The notes under the pieces: generated by a model
Database searches by the model: none
What the model was told of the DNA's origin: nothing
Seen by the model: only the letters and a program-made list of their open reading frames with translations
Position numbers and translations under genes: made by a program
Part shown: positions 29,577 through 38,563 of the stretch, piece after piece
Layout of the letters: the number at the start of each line of letters is the position of its first letter
Numbering within the stretch: position 1 is the stretch's first letter
NCBI GenBank assembly: GCA_049515555.1
Contig: JBEKTY010000010.1
Location: 1 to 64,000, forward strand
DNA length: 64,000 nt
Direction: 5' to 3'
Source of the DNA: JBEKTY01 sp049515555
GTDB taxonomy: Bacteria > Planctomycetota > Planctomycetia > Pirellulales > Thermoguttaceae

Positions 29577-31097
29577 TTAGGAACCATCCCCGTACCGCAG
29601 CTTTCCCATTTCGTCCGCGGCCGGGCCGCTCATTAGCGGCTGTACTGATCCGACGAACTCCGAGAGGTCTTTCTTGCCCTCGACGGCCTCCTTCACCGTG
29701 GCCGTCAGCTTGGTGTCGCCCAGCAGAACGGCGCCCACGAGGCGATTGTCGTGGATCACGAATCGGCAGTAGCTGCCCTCAGCCTCAATGTCGCAAGCCC
29801 GGAAGCTGGCATCCTCCGGGTTGACCTGGCCGATACTGAACATATCCAGGCCGAGGACCTTGAGGGTGTTGGAGCGGGGCACGCCGCCGAACTGGACGCT
29901 GCCGCCGGCCATGTTCAGTCCGGCGATGCTGCCTTGGTACTGCGACGGCCCCCAGATTCCGTAGACTTGCCCCTGGTGTTCGGCCACGTCGCCGGCCGCC
30001 CAGACATCGGGGTGCGAGGTGGCCAGCCGATTATCGACCAGCACGCCCTGGTTCACTGCCAGCCCGGCCCGCCGCGCCAAGTGGCTGTTCGGGCGAATAC
30101 CGGTGGCGATGACGACCAGATCGGCGGGAATGCGGCGGCCGTCTTCCAACAGCACCGCCTGGACCCGCTCGCCGCCGACGATCTCGCGCGTGAGGGCCGC
30201 GGTCCGCAGCTTGACGCCGATGCCCGCGACATAGGCGTCGAGGATCTCGCCGGCCCGTTGGTTCAACTGCCGTGGCAGCAGCCAGGCGTGGCCTTCCAGG
30301 AGCGTCACGTCGGCGCCTTGGCGCACCAGGGCGCCGGCCGTCTCGAGGCCCAGCAGTCCGCCGCCGATGCACACGCACTTGGCGCCCGCCCGGCAGGCCG
30401 CCAGGATGCCGCGGGCGTCGTCCACGGTCCGCAGGCTGGTCACGCCTTTGCGGTCCGTTCCGGGAAAGGGCGGAATGAACGGATGGGCTCCGGCCGCCAG
30501 GAGCAGCTTGTCGAACGGCAGCTTCTCGCCGCCGTGCAGCTCGACGACGTGATCTGGCAGGTTGATCGCCGATGCCCCCGCCCCTAACCGTAATCGAACC
30601 TTCTCTTGCTCATACCAGGCGGCTGTGTGGAGCGGCAAGTCTTGCTCGCCGATCTCGCCGGCCAGATAGCGGGTCAGATTGAGCCGGTAATAAGGCGGCT
30701 CGCGCTCCTTCGAGAGCACGGTGATCTCCGCCGCCGGCGCGGCGGCCCGCAGCGATTCCACGGCCGCGATCCCGGCAATCCCTGCGCCGAGAATCAACAC
30801 CCTTGGCGCCTTCGCGGCATCGGCCGCAGTGGCGGGCGTTTCGCCGAGCGGCTCGAAGCGCTCGGCGGCAGCCCCGCAGGACGGGCACTGCGTCGGCGGC
30901 TGAACGCCAACATGCACGTACCCGCAAACCTGGCAGCGCCATTGGCTCGCGCCGGCCGCTGCGGATGGCGCAGGGGCGGAGTGCGGCTGGAACAACTCGC
31001 GCGGCGCCCCGCAAACCGGACACGCCGCGGGCGGCTGGGGCCCGCTATGGACGTATCCGCAAACGCTGCAACGCCAAGCCTGGCTCGTGCCCGGCAT
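29577..31097 (-). CDS. Rubredoxin-like domain / FAD-NAD(P)H oxidoreductase fusion
   Basis: 506 residues. Two short rubredoxin-like iron or zinc ribbons lie at the N-terminus (WRCSVCGYVHSG...CPVCG near 8-30 and WRCQVCGYVHVG...CPSCG near 53-75). A pyridine nucleotide-disulphide oxidoreductase follows from about residue 95: FAD-binding GAGIAGIAA, NAD(P)-binding CIGGGLLGLETAGAL, and FAD-contact DVWAAGDVAE. It likely passes electrons from NAD(P)H to rubrerythrin or rubredoxin for peroxide or oxygen detoxification. The upstream gene, 12 bp away on the same strand, is rubrerythrin, which supports this role. Two in-line rubredoxin units on a reductase are less common than one. Confidence 0.85.
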   Translation of the reverse strand: MPGTSQAWRCSVCGYVHSGPQPPAACPVCGAPRELFQPHSAPAPSAAAGASQWRCQVCGYVHVGVQPPTQCPSCGAAAERFEPLGETPATAADAAKAPRVLILGAGIAGIAAVESLRAAAPAAEITVLSKEREPPYYRLNLTRYLAGEIGEQDLPLHTAAWYEQEKVRLRLGAGASAINLPDHVVELHGGEKLPFDKLLLAAGAHPFIPPFPGTDRKGVTSLRTVDDARGILAACRAGAKCVCIGGGLLGLETAGALVRQGADVTLLEGHAWLLPRQLNQRAGEILDAYVAGIGVKLRTAALTREIVGGERVQAVLLEDGRRIPADLVVIATGIRPNSHLARRAGLAVNQGVLVDNRLATSHPDVWAAGDVAEHQGQVYGIWGPSQYQGSIAGLNMAGGSVQFGGVPRSNTLKVLGLDMFSIGQVNPEDASFRACDIEAEGSYCRFVIHDNRLVGAVLLGDTKLTATVKEAVEGKKDLSEFVGSVQPLMSGPAADEMGKLRYGDGS

Positions 31098-31109
31098 CTG
31101 CGGCCCCTT

Positions 31110-31682
31110 TCACCAGTTCTCGGCCAGGAGCTCGAAGTAGGCCCGGGGATGGGCACAGGCCGGACAGGCCGCCAGCGCCTCCGGACCCTCGTGAACGTAG
31201 CCGCAGTTCAGGCATCGCCATTTCACAGGCCCGCTCCGCTTGAACACCCGGTCGTGCTGGATGTTCTCCCAAAGGCCGCGGTAACGCCGGTCGTGCTGTT
31301 TCTCGGCCACTGAAATCTGCTCGAAGACGATGGCGATGGCCTGGAAGCCCTCCTGCCGCGCCACGGCGGCGAAGCCCGGATACAACGCCGACCACTCTTC
31401 GTGCTCGCCACCGGCCGCCGCCAGGAGATTCTCGGCGGTCGTGCCCACCATCCCCGCCGGGAAGGCGCACTCGATCTGCACCGCGCCGCCCTGGAGGAAC
31501 TTGAAGAAGCGTTTGGCGTGCTCCTTCTCCTGATTGGCCGTCTCCTCGAAGATCGTCGCGATCTGGATGTAGCCGTCGTTCCTGGCCTGGCTGGCAAAAA
31601 AGGTGTAGCGGTTGCGGGCCTGCGACTCGCCCGCAAAGGCCATCAGCAGGTTTCGTTCGGTTCGGGAACCCTTTAGTTCCAC
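31110..31682 (-). CDS. rbr: Rubrerythrin
   Basis: 190 residues, GTG start at 31682 preceded by GGAGGT. A ferritin-like four-helix bundle carries the diiron ligands (LLMAFAGESQARNRY, EETANQEKEHA, GGEHEEW, FEQISVAEKQHDRRY). It is followed by a C-terminal rubredoxin-like domain (WRCLNCGYVHEG...CPACAHPRAYF). Reduces hydrogen peroxide in the cytoplasm; typical of anaerobes and microaerophiles. First gene of an operon with the rubredoxin-type oxidoreductase. Confidence 0.92.
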   Translation of the reverse strand: MELKGSRTERNLLMAFAGESQARNRYTFFASQARNDGYIQIATIFEETANQEKEHAKRFFKFLQGGAVQIECAFPAGMVGTTAENLLAAAGGEHEEWSALYPGFAAVARQEGFQAIAIVFEQISVAEKQHDRRYRGLWENIQHDRVFKRSGPVKWRCLNCGYVHEGPEALAACPACAHPRAYFELLAENW

Positions 31683-31998
31683 GGCAGTACCTCCTAACTT
31701 TGAAAAAGGATCAGGTTCCTGTGGCCTTCATCTCTGCGAGCCGTATTGTACTGGCCGGCTACTCGAACTCAAGGTGCGCCGTCATGTATAAGGCAGCATT
31801 TCAACCGTCTGAAGTTGGTATTGGGTGACTTGGGGGTCGTGTGGCATGACTTTTGGGCATGGCAACGTGCACGGCGGCTGTACCAACTACCGGCAAACCG
31901 CGTACATTGCAGGCAATCGTGGACAAGGCAGCAAGCGAAGCCGGGAAAATCGGGGAAGCCCGGGCCGTCGCCGTAAGTGCCTGCCCCGTCAAAGCGAA

Positions 31999-32029
31999 AA
32001 GCCCGCTGACAACTGCTGTCAACGGGCTT
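31999..32029 (-). terminator. Intrinsic terminator downstream of tRNA-Gly remnant
   Basis: A 13-bp stem with one mismatch (AAGCCCGCTGACA / TGTCAACGGGCTT) and a 5-base loop. Read on the minus strand it is followed by TTCGCTTTG, a moderately T-rich tail. It lies 6 bp beyond the 3' end of the tRNA fragment and so looks like the original tRNA terminator. Confidence 0.75.
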
Positions 32030-32035
32030 TACGAA

Positions 32036-32080
32036 GAGCGGGAGACGGGACTCGGACCCGCGACATCCAGCTTGGGAAGC
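32036..32080 (-). pseudogene. tRNA-Gly(CCC) 3' fragment (possible attachment-site remnant)
   Basis: On the minus strand this reads GCTTCCCAAGCTGG (anticodon loop TTCCCAA and 3' anticodon stem), then ATGTC, the T-arm GCGGGTCCGAGTCCCGT and the acceptor strand CTCCCGCTC. These are the 3' half of a tRNA-Gly with anticodon CCC. The 5' half is absent: bases right of 32080 do not complete the anticodon stem, D-arm or acceptor stem. The T-loop has C for a conserved T. A 3' fragment with its native terminator is what remains at one end of an element that integrated into a tRNA gene; that interpretation is inference. Confidence 0.65.
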
Positions 32081-32759
32081 AACAAGCTCAGCGTCGTAAG
32101 TGAAAGCAGCAAAAGACTTGCGCCGACCCCCTCTCTGGTTTGCACCAGGGTTTGCACCAGCGAAGCCAAGAAGGCTAACGCCGCCACGCCTGACGGTTGC
32201 CAGGGTGACGAAGGCGAAGGGATCGTCCGCCGCACGGTGTTGACGATAGTCCCGGGCGTTGACGTGGAGGCCGTGTGCGCCCGCGTTTGCGAGGAGGGTA
32301 CGCGGACCGGCCTGGCCGCGGGCGCTGGCGACGCCAGCGCGAAGGACCACGGTGATGCTGCCCAGCGCGGACCCGAAGTAGCCGTGTACGCCGCGGGCAC
32401 GCGAGGCAAACCACAGTTGCCCCATGGAGTTCTCCTCGATCCCTTGCCGCTCGACGCGCTGCCAGGCGCTGCAAGCGGCGTTCAGGCGGAAGAACTGCCC
32501 CGCGCCCGACGCGGTCAGCATAAAGTCGGGCCCTGCCGCCAGCGCTGAATAGCGGTGGGGATGGTTGCCTTGGGGATGTTCACCTTTGGCGGGCACAGCA
32601 AGGCTCCAAGAAGCTGTTCGGGGGCGGCTTTGTGAAACGCACATTGAACCGTTGTTCTTCTCGGGTGACAGGGCCAACCTGAAGCGGCCAAAACTCGGTT
32701 GACCACAGCGGAAGCCCGCGGTTCTTCGCTGTTGACGACTGGTCGAACAGCGGCGGCTC

Positions 32760-34679
32760 TCATCGGGAATTCGGATCGACGGGGTGACCGTCCCCTAATT
32801 TCCCCGACAACGGTTCACGAAATCCAGACAGACGTGTGGTTCGCAGGACGGCCAGTGCCACGTAGAGAAACTGAAGCACTAGCGCGGCGGCGACAGGCGT
32901 GTGACTGCCGTTGCCACCGAACCCATAGCTGTGCAGGCCCGAACCCATGACGAAGTTCACGCCATACCACGCCACAACGACCAGCGAGAAGCAGAGTACG
33001 GAGAGGGCGGCCAGACCTCGATCGCCGACCCATCCCAAGTAACGCGCATGCAAGACGGCCAGGTAACCGAGCAGGGTGATCAAGGCCCAGACCTCTTTTG
33101 GGTCCCATCCCCAGAAGCGGCCCCAGGCGTAATCGGCCCAGATGCCGCCTGTCACCGTGCCTACGGCAAGCAATACAACGCCGGCCAGGATAGTGCGATA
33201 GGCAGCCTTGCTTAGGGCCTCGATCGGCGCTGGATTGCCCGATCCAAACAAGTTGTAGCCGAGTGAGATGTCGCCGATTCCCAGCGCCAGGGCAAATGCG
33301 GCGTAGCTGAGCGTGATACTCATCACGTGGACCACTAGCCAGAAGTTGTTGCGCAGAATCGGGTTAAGCGGCTGAAGGTCGGGATCGAGAATGGCCGGGC
33401 AGTTGTCGGCCAGGACCAGCGCGATCGTGGAAACGACCGCAGCCGCGGCCAAAATGAATCGCTGGCGGGAGATCAACTCGAAGATCAGACCGAGAATCGC
33501 CACGCCCAAACCCACGTAAACCACCGACTCATACATGTTGGTGACCGGGGCACGACCGGAAATCACCACCCGCATGCCGAACCCCACGAGCATGGCCGCC
33601 AGGCCCGCGGCAAAACTCACCAGCGACGCGGTGTAGAATGCCTTCCAGCCGGAAGCCAGGCTCGCGAGCACGCACAGGCAGGCGATCAGGGTCAAGACCC
33701 AGGCGAAACGAAAGGGCACCCAGTGGTTGTAGGCCACCTCCAGGTCGATGATCGATTGCCGCGGATACGTACCGAGCTCGGAAGCAGATCGCCGCACGGT
33801 GGTGATAAAGCTGGCGGATGCCTCCGCGAACGCCGTTGGATCGCCGGCGCGGTAGGCGGCGTGCACCTGCTCGAATTGCTCCCGGACACGGCGCAGGCGA
33901 CCGTCGGGATCGGCGTGGGCATCCGGCGTGCTGCGTGTCAAGTCGGCGATCGACGCCCACTGGCCCTCCCCGCCGGGGGCGAGGGGCACAACTTGCAGTC
34001 TCCGCCCCATGCGGTGGTCCTCGTAAGCCCACAAGCGGTTGGCCACTTCGACCACCTTCTTCTCGAAGGCCGTGACGCCCACCCCCTGCCGGCACGACAG
34101 GCGCTGCGCGTAGACGCTAAAACGGGTCTTGGCGTGGGACTGCTGATCCTCGATTTCGACCCGGCTGAGGTCGTATGCCGACATGTACTTCTGACCGCGG
34201 GCGATGCCCAGCGCGTCGGCCAGTTCCAACGAGTCGACGAGGATCAAAGGCATGCGGTCCCACCTGTCGGGCTGACGATTGCGAAAGTAGGTGGCGCGGG
34301 AATTCAGGATCATGCCGCCGTGCGGGCTCATCCTGCTGTGCGGGCTCATCTCGCCGTGCGGACTCGTGCCGCCGTGGGGATTCGCGGCTCCCACCCCATC
34401 GGTCGCCGGCGGCCCGGCCTGCCAGTCCAGCAGCATGCTTAGGTACAGGGCTGTGGCGTCCAAGTGGTGGCCGGTTTCGGGCTCGGTGAAACTGGCCCGA
34501 TTGCTGATCATCCGCAAGGTTTCCCAAGCCAGGCTGTCCAGCGGCTTGTAGCGGCCGCCGTCCAGAACGGGCAACGACTGCCACGCTTTCCAGGCCAGAT
34601 CCTGCTGCGGTCCAGGCTCGGCGAGGGCCGGCAGCTCGAGGAGCAACAGTGCGAACAAGGCGGCCTCAACTTTGGGCAT
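32760..34679 (-). CDS. ccsA: Cytochrome c biogenesis protein CcsA/ResC
   Basis: 639 residues. A signal sequence and a periplasmic N-terminal region (1-330) precede eight or so transmembrane helices. The haem-handling tryptophan-rich motif is GRFWGWDPKEVWAL. Conserved His sites are seen in VVHVMSITL and SGLHSYGFGG. With ResB it forms the System II haem exporter and ligase that attaches haem to CXXCH motifs outside the inner membrane. The large N-terminal extension is longer than in minimal CcsA and contains a His-rich repeat (four units like SPHGGM, 34311-34382). It lies 14 bp after resB on the same strand. Confidence 0.88.
   Translation of the reverse strand: MPKVEAALFALLLLELPALAEPGPQQDLAWKAWQSLPVLDGGRYKPLDSLAWETLRMISNRASFTEPETGHHLDATALYLSMLLDWQAGPPATDGVGAANPHGGTSPHGEMSPHSRMSPHGGMILNSRATYFRNRQPDRWDRMPLILVDSLELADALGIARGQKYMSAYDLSRVEIEDQQSHAKTRFSVYAQRLSCRQGVGVTAFEKKVVEVANRLWAYEDHRMGRRLQVVPLAPGGEGQWASIADLTRSTPDAHADPDGRLRRVREQFEQVHAAYRAGDPTAFAEASASFITTVRRSASELGTYPRQSIIDLEVAYNHWVPFRFAWVLTLIACLCVLASLASGWKAFYTASLVSFAAGLAAMLVGFGMRVVISGRAPVTNMYESVVYVGLGVAILGLIFELISRQRFILAAAAVVSTIALVLADNCPAILDPDLQPLNPILRNNFWLVVHVMSITLSYAAFALALGIGDISLGYNLFGSGNPAPIEALSKAAYRTILAGVVLLAVGTVTGGIWADYAWGRFWGWDPKEVWALITLLGYLAVLHARYLGWVGDRGLAALSVLCFSLVVVAWYGVNFVMGSGLHSYGFGGNGSHTPVAAALVLQFLYVALAVLRTTRLSGFREPLSGKLGDGHPVDPNSR
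34311..34382. repeat. 18-bp coding tandem repeat in ccsA (His-rich)
   Basis: Four 18-bp units (34311, 34329, 34347, 34365) of the kind CATGCCGCCGTGCGGGCT encode a run of (N/S)PHGxx or SPHSRM hexapeptides in the periplasmic part of CcsA, adding four His residues. Confidence 0.8.
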
Positions 34680-34693
34680 GATTGGTTCCTGCG

Positions 34694-36511
34694 TTACCTC
34701 TCACCCGCGAATAAACGCATCTTCCGCCAGAACAGCACCACGGTCCCGCCACAAACCATCAGGCATCCCAGGTACTTCAGGAACCGGCCGGGGTCGTAGG
34801 CCACAGTGAGGGTGGAGGTGGTTGTCGAGCCGGGCGATTCGTCGAAGCTGGACTGGTAGAAGCTGAGTTTGCCGTGGGCCAGCGGCTGGTTCATGGCGAT
34901 TTGCCGCTCTTGGTCGAGGCCCTGGTTCTTGTCGATCAGCCGCACGATACTGGTGAACGACGCCTCGCCCATGCCACCGGGGTTCAATCCGCGCTGGAAC
35001 TTCAGAAGCTCCAAGGAGAAGCCCAAGGGGCGGTATTCATAGGTGCAAGTGATGGCCAGTGGCCCTTCGGGCGTGACCAGGCGTTGCACACCGTGCTCCG
35101 GGTCATCGCGCCGGAGCCAAACCTCCTGGGTCTGTCCGCCGACGGTTACCTCCAGGCACAGGGCCGCATCCGGCAGGCCGCCCTCTTCGCCGGCAAGCTC
35201 GGCCGGCTGATAGCGCACTTCCCGCCGTGCGCTGGGCAGGTGCTCCAGCAGCAGCACACGGAATTTGCCCGGCAACTCGATCTCGTCGCCGGCCCGGACC
35301 GCCCCCCGCATCTGATACTTGCCGCCCAGGCCCACCCGGCAATAGAGCTTGCCGTCTGGTGTTTGAAGGAACTGCGCGCCCGGACCGGCCGCAACAGCCG
35401 GGTGATGGTACCAGAACTTTACCGGACAGTTCCATCCGTGGATGCCCTCAAAACTCTGCATCGGGCGGGTTGCGAAGGCCACCTGGCGAAGAGGCTCCTT
35501 TTGGCCCGGCAGGTACACGCGCAACTCCAAGAGCGGATTCTTCGGCTCGTCGTCCTTGGAAACGAAACGAAAATTATCACCGGGCTGCGCGTTGGGAAGA
35601 TACTCGGCCAACTCGACCGACACTTTACCGTCATTCAGGAGGGTCTTCTTGCCCAGGTTCGCGCCGACTGGAATCCGCTGCATGCGGCCTTGGTAATGGA
35701 TGGAGAGCACTCCGCGGCTGTCCATCTCCTTGGGCGGCTGGAGGAAATCCTCGAGCATCGAGGCGGCCGGCACCCGCTGGAACTCGAGCTCGATGGGACC
35801 CATCGCGGCGCCGCCACCCATTGGGCTGGCCACCAGCCATTGTCCCTCGCCGGGCGTGCCGTTTGGACCGGCAAGTGCGAACCTGAGCGCCGGCTGGCCG
35901 CCGCCCGACTCGTCGGCGACCCAAGTCTCGTCGACCACCGCATGGCAAATCAGGCGGGTCACCTTCAGACGCACGCCGCTCTGATCGCCCAGGTCCAGCG
36001 TCTCGCCTTCCGGCCAATCGACCGGGCCGGGCCGGAAGACGAATCCCACCGGCAGCCGATCCGGCCGGCCGCTCATGTCAATCCAGTGGGCAACGACCTG
36101 GCAGCGGTCGGTAAGCACCATCCGATCCAAGGCCTCGCCCTGCGGCAGCACGAGTTGACCCTCGATCCCACCCCAGAAGGTCTGGATGGCGCCGCCCAGC
36201 AACAGCAGCAGGCCGGCATGGGTGGTCAGGAACGCCAGCCGTTTCTTCCAAGGGTATCGCGACAGAGTGCAGGCCAGGATATTGGCTGCCAGCAGGCCCA
36301 AGAGCCAGACGAACCACTGGCTGCCGTAAACATACCAACGCACGTATTCCCGGCCTTTGGCGGCCTCGACGAAGGTCGTTACGGCCAGCACCGCCGCCAA
36401 GACGACAATCAATCCCACGGCCAGTCGCAAAGAAGCCAGCCAGCGGAACGCGGTGACTATCGGGGCCGGCACGCGCGGGCCGGCGGCCGAGCTTTGAGGG
36501 GAAGAAGCCAT
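34694..36511 (-). CDS. resB: Cytochrome c biogenesis protein ResB/Ccs1
   Basis: 605 residues from the ATG at 36511; a frame to 36595 adds no hydrophobic signal. Three N-terminal transmembrane helices (SLRLAVGLIVVLAAVLAV, WFVWLLGLLAANILACTL, FLTTHAGLLLLLGGAIQ) are followed by a large periplasmic domain. A last helix sits near the C-terminus (FLKYLGCLMVCGGTVVLFW). This is the ResB topology; it partners CcsA in System II cytochrome c maturation. It is divergent from the MtrA-like gene, so maturation and substrate genes share the intergenic region 36512-36949. Confidence 0.85.
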   Translation of the reverse strand: MASSPQSSAAGPRVPAPIVTAFRWLASLRLAVGLIVVLAAVLAVTTFVEAAKGREYVRWYVYGSQWFVWLLGLLAANILACTLSRYPWKKRLAFLTTHAGLLLLLGGAIQTFWGGIEGQLVLPQGEALDRMVLTDRCQVVAHWIDMSGRPDRLPVGFVFRPGPVDWPEGETLDLGDQSGVRLKVTRLICHAVVDETWVADESGGGQPALRFALAGPNGTPGEGQWLVASPMGGGAAMGPIELEFQRVPAASMLEDFLQPPKEMDSRGVLSIHYQGRMQRIPVGANLGKKTLLNDGKVSVELAEYLPNAQPGDNFRFVSKDDEPKNPLLELRVYLPGQKEPLRQVAFATRPMQSFEGIHGWNCPVKFWYHHPAVAAGPGAQFLQTPDGKLYCRVGLGGKYQMRGAVRAGDEIELPGKFRVLLLEHLPSARREVRYQPAELAGEEGGLPDAALCLEVTVGGQTQEVWLRRDDPEHGVQRLVTPEGPLAITCTYEYRPLGFSLELLKFQRGLNPGGMGEASFTSIVRLIDKNQGLDQERQIAMNQPLAHGKLSFYQSSFDESPGSTTTSTLTVAYDPGRFLKYLGCLMVCGGTVVLFWRKMRLFAGER

Positions 36512-36949
36512 TTCGCTGCGTTCGACACGAGAAGGTTCGGGAAGGGAGCAGGGAATATATCGTGACAGGCCGGGCTGTGTAAACCCCGACCGCAAGCACG
36601 TCCCAAACTGCCAAGCCCATATTTATAGCAGCGATAGCAGGCAAAAACAACTCAAGCACGCGAACCAAGAAGGCCGATTTTGCGCAAATTACCGAATTTT
36701 TTGGCCCACGTGTGGCGACAAAAAGGGTGGAAGCGCCACGCCGCAACGAGAACGAGTTTCCTGCGGATGACGCCGGAATTGCGCAGCATACCTTTTATAC
36801 CAGCCCCACGCCCCACATTACACCGCCCGCAAGCCTCACTCCCTCCTTCATCCCCGGCCACACGCCATTGCCTGGGGATGGTTCGCTTTAGACGCATGCG
36901 ACACCGATTGCAATTCCTGATAGGGCCTGGACTCAATGGAGGTAGGACC
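36512..36949. other. Intergenic region between divergent resB and mtrA-like genes
   Basis: About 440 bp expected to contain two promoters. An open frame upstream of 36950 continues the mtrA-like frame but has no protein character, and the ribosome binding site GGAGG at 36938-36942 fixes the start at GTG 36950. No operator motif is clear. Confidence 0.5.
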
Positions 36950-38503
36950 GTGCGCACTCTCACGCACAGCAAGGGTCAATTTGGAGTCTCACGTGTCGGG
37001 CTTGTGCTGGTAAGCGGACTTTGTCTTGCCTTTGCCTCTTGCAAGTCGTCGCACGATCCGACTTGTTGCACCGAGCCGGAGCTCCCCAGTCGGACGGCGG
37101 TCCCGTTTGAGCCCGGCTGGCCCAAGGGCGATCGGCCCTTCGTGCAAGTTTCGTACCAGACGGTGGGCGCCGCCCTGCCCAAAGTGCAGGGTGCGGAGTA
37201 CGTCAATGACGACGAGCTGTGCCTGAATTGCCACGGGTCCTACGCCAAGTCGTTCGCCGAGGGCAACGTGCATCGCACCGAGGGGTGTGAAGCATGCCAC
37301 GGCCCGGCCAGCAAGCACCTGGAAGCCCGCGGCAAGGAGCCGGGACTGATCTTCAGCTTCAAGAGCGGGAACCCGGCCGTGCTGGCCGAGGCCTGCTTGC
37401 GGTGCCACGAGCAGAACGCCTGTGCCCAGGGCACGCGGTGGCGAACCTCGAAACATGCCCAATGCGGCGTGACCTGTGTCTCGTGCCACCGCGGCCACTA
37501 CAACGTGCCGCCCGGTACGCCGGCCACCACCGAGCCCCAGACGGCCATGCTGCCGGCACCGGGGGCTAGTGCGAAGTTGGTAAATTTCAGCGCGGCGCTG
37601 GACGACACGCTCAAGCGGCCGGCCAAGGCCGCCAGCCTGCCCTCGCTGCGGGGGACGTCGTGCCACATGGGCGCCGTCGCGCCCTATCTCTGCTATCGCT
37701 GCCATTGCGACAAGCAGCAGTACCAGCAGATTGCCGGGCCGCACCAGATCTGCGGTCCCAACGGGTTCAACTGCACCACGTGCCACGATCCGCACGGCCA
37801 CATCCTGGAGGCCTCCCGCAGGGAGCTTTGCTTGCGATGTCACGCGCAGCATTCACCGCTCCTGGCCTGGCACTCCTCGATTCATGAGAACAACGGCGTG
37901 GCCTGCACCGACTGCCACAACCCGCACCCCGACAGCCGCGTGCAGCGTTTCGTGAACATCGAGCACACGACCGTCCAGCGCCCCAAACGGCTGACGATGT
38001 CGGTCGAGGAGCCCTACGTGTGCTACAAGTGCCACGGGAAGATCTACGGCCTGAATGCCATGCCTTCGCACCATCCGATCAAGGAGGGCAAGATGGTGTG
38101 TTCCGATTGCCATGATCCGCATGGGCAGTACGAGCGCAATCTGAAGGCGGAACGGGTGAACCTGCTGTGCTACAAGTGCCATGCCGAGAAGCAAGGGCCG
38201 TTCGCCTTCCCGCATCCGCCGGTGGACGAGAACTGCACGATCTGCCACGAGCCGCACGGCACGGTGGCCAACAACCTGCTGCGGCAGCCGCCGACGTTCC
38301 TGTGCCTGCGGTGCCACGTCGGGCATCGCCGAACGGACACCGTCAAGAGTCCTCATTTCGGCATCGCGAATGCGGCGAACATCGACAAGCTGACGAACAT
38401 CCGGGCGCCGCTGTACACCAACTGCACGGAGTGCCACACGCAAATTCACGGCTCCGACGTTCCATCGCCCAACAGCCCGAACGCGGGGGCCTTGTTCCGC
38501 TAA
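36950..38503 (+). CDS. MtrA/DmsE-like multiheme cytochrome c, 14 haem motifs
   Basis: 517 residues; GTG start with GGAGG seven bases upstream. A signal sequence ends at C31 (CLAFASCKSS), possibly a lipobox although the -3 residue is Phe. Fourteen CXXCH motifs follow, first CLNCH and last CTECH. The C-terminal CTECHTQIHGSDVPSP matches the end of the MtrA/DmsE decaheme family. That family usually has ten haems, so four extra are present. MtrA proteins sit inside the MtrB barrel and carry electrons across the outer membrane; the next gene is MtrB-like. Haem attachment probably depends on the neighbouring ResB/CcsA or Ccm system. Confidence 0.82.
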   Translation: MRTLTHSKGQFGVSRVGLVLVSGLCLAFASCKSSHDPTCCTEPELPSRTAVPFEPGWPKGDRPFVQVSYQTVGAALPKVQGAEYVNDDELCLNCHGSYAKSFAEGNVHRTEGCEACHGPASKHLEARGKEPGLIFSFKSGNPAVLAEACLRCHEQNACAQGTRWRTSKHAQCGVTCVSCHRGHYNVPPGTPATTEPQTAMLPAPGASAKLVNFSAALDDTLKRPAKAASLPSLRGTSCHMGAVAPYLCYRCHCDKQQYQQIAGPHQICGPNGFNCTTCHDPHGHILEASRRELCLRCHAQHSPLLAWHSSIHENNGVACTDCHNPHPDSRVQRFVNIEHTTVQRPKRLTMSVEEPYVCYKCHGKIYGLNAMPSHHPIKEGKMVCSDCHDPHGQYERNLKAERVNLLCYKCHAEKQGPFAFPHPPVDENCTICHEPHGTVANNLLRQPPTFLCLRCHVGHRRTDTVKSPHFGIANAANIDKLTNIRAPLYTNCTECHTQIHGSDVPSPNSPNAGALFR

Positions 38504-38563
38504 TTACATGAAACTCCAGGCTTAAAGAACAACCACACCACGGGATTCCAGGGGGGCCTAGTC

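Larger units (their letters stand above)
31683..32759. other. Gene-poor stretch around a tRNA remnant
   Basis: About 1.08 kb without a convincing gene. Long frames exist on both strands (for example minus strand 31769-32677) but have no recognisable domain, no good ribosome binding site and read through the tRNA fragment and its terminator. The part right of 32081 may be decayed coding sequence; I cannot identify it. Confidence 0.5.

Noticed and set aside
31769..32677. 302-codon minus-strand frame across the gene-poor stretch
   Set aside because: It reads through the tRNA-Gly fragment and its terminator, has no domain or ribosome binding site, and the peptide around the tRNA part is the typical spurious product of such tRNA sequence.
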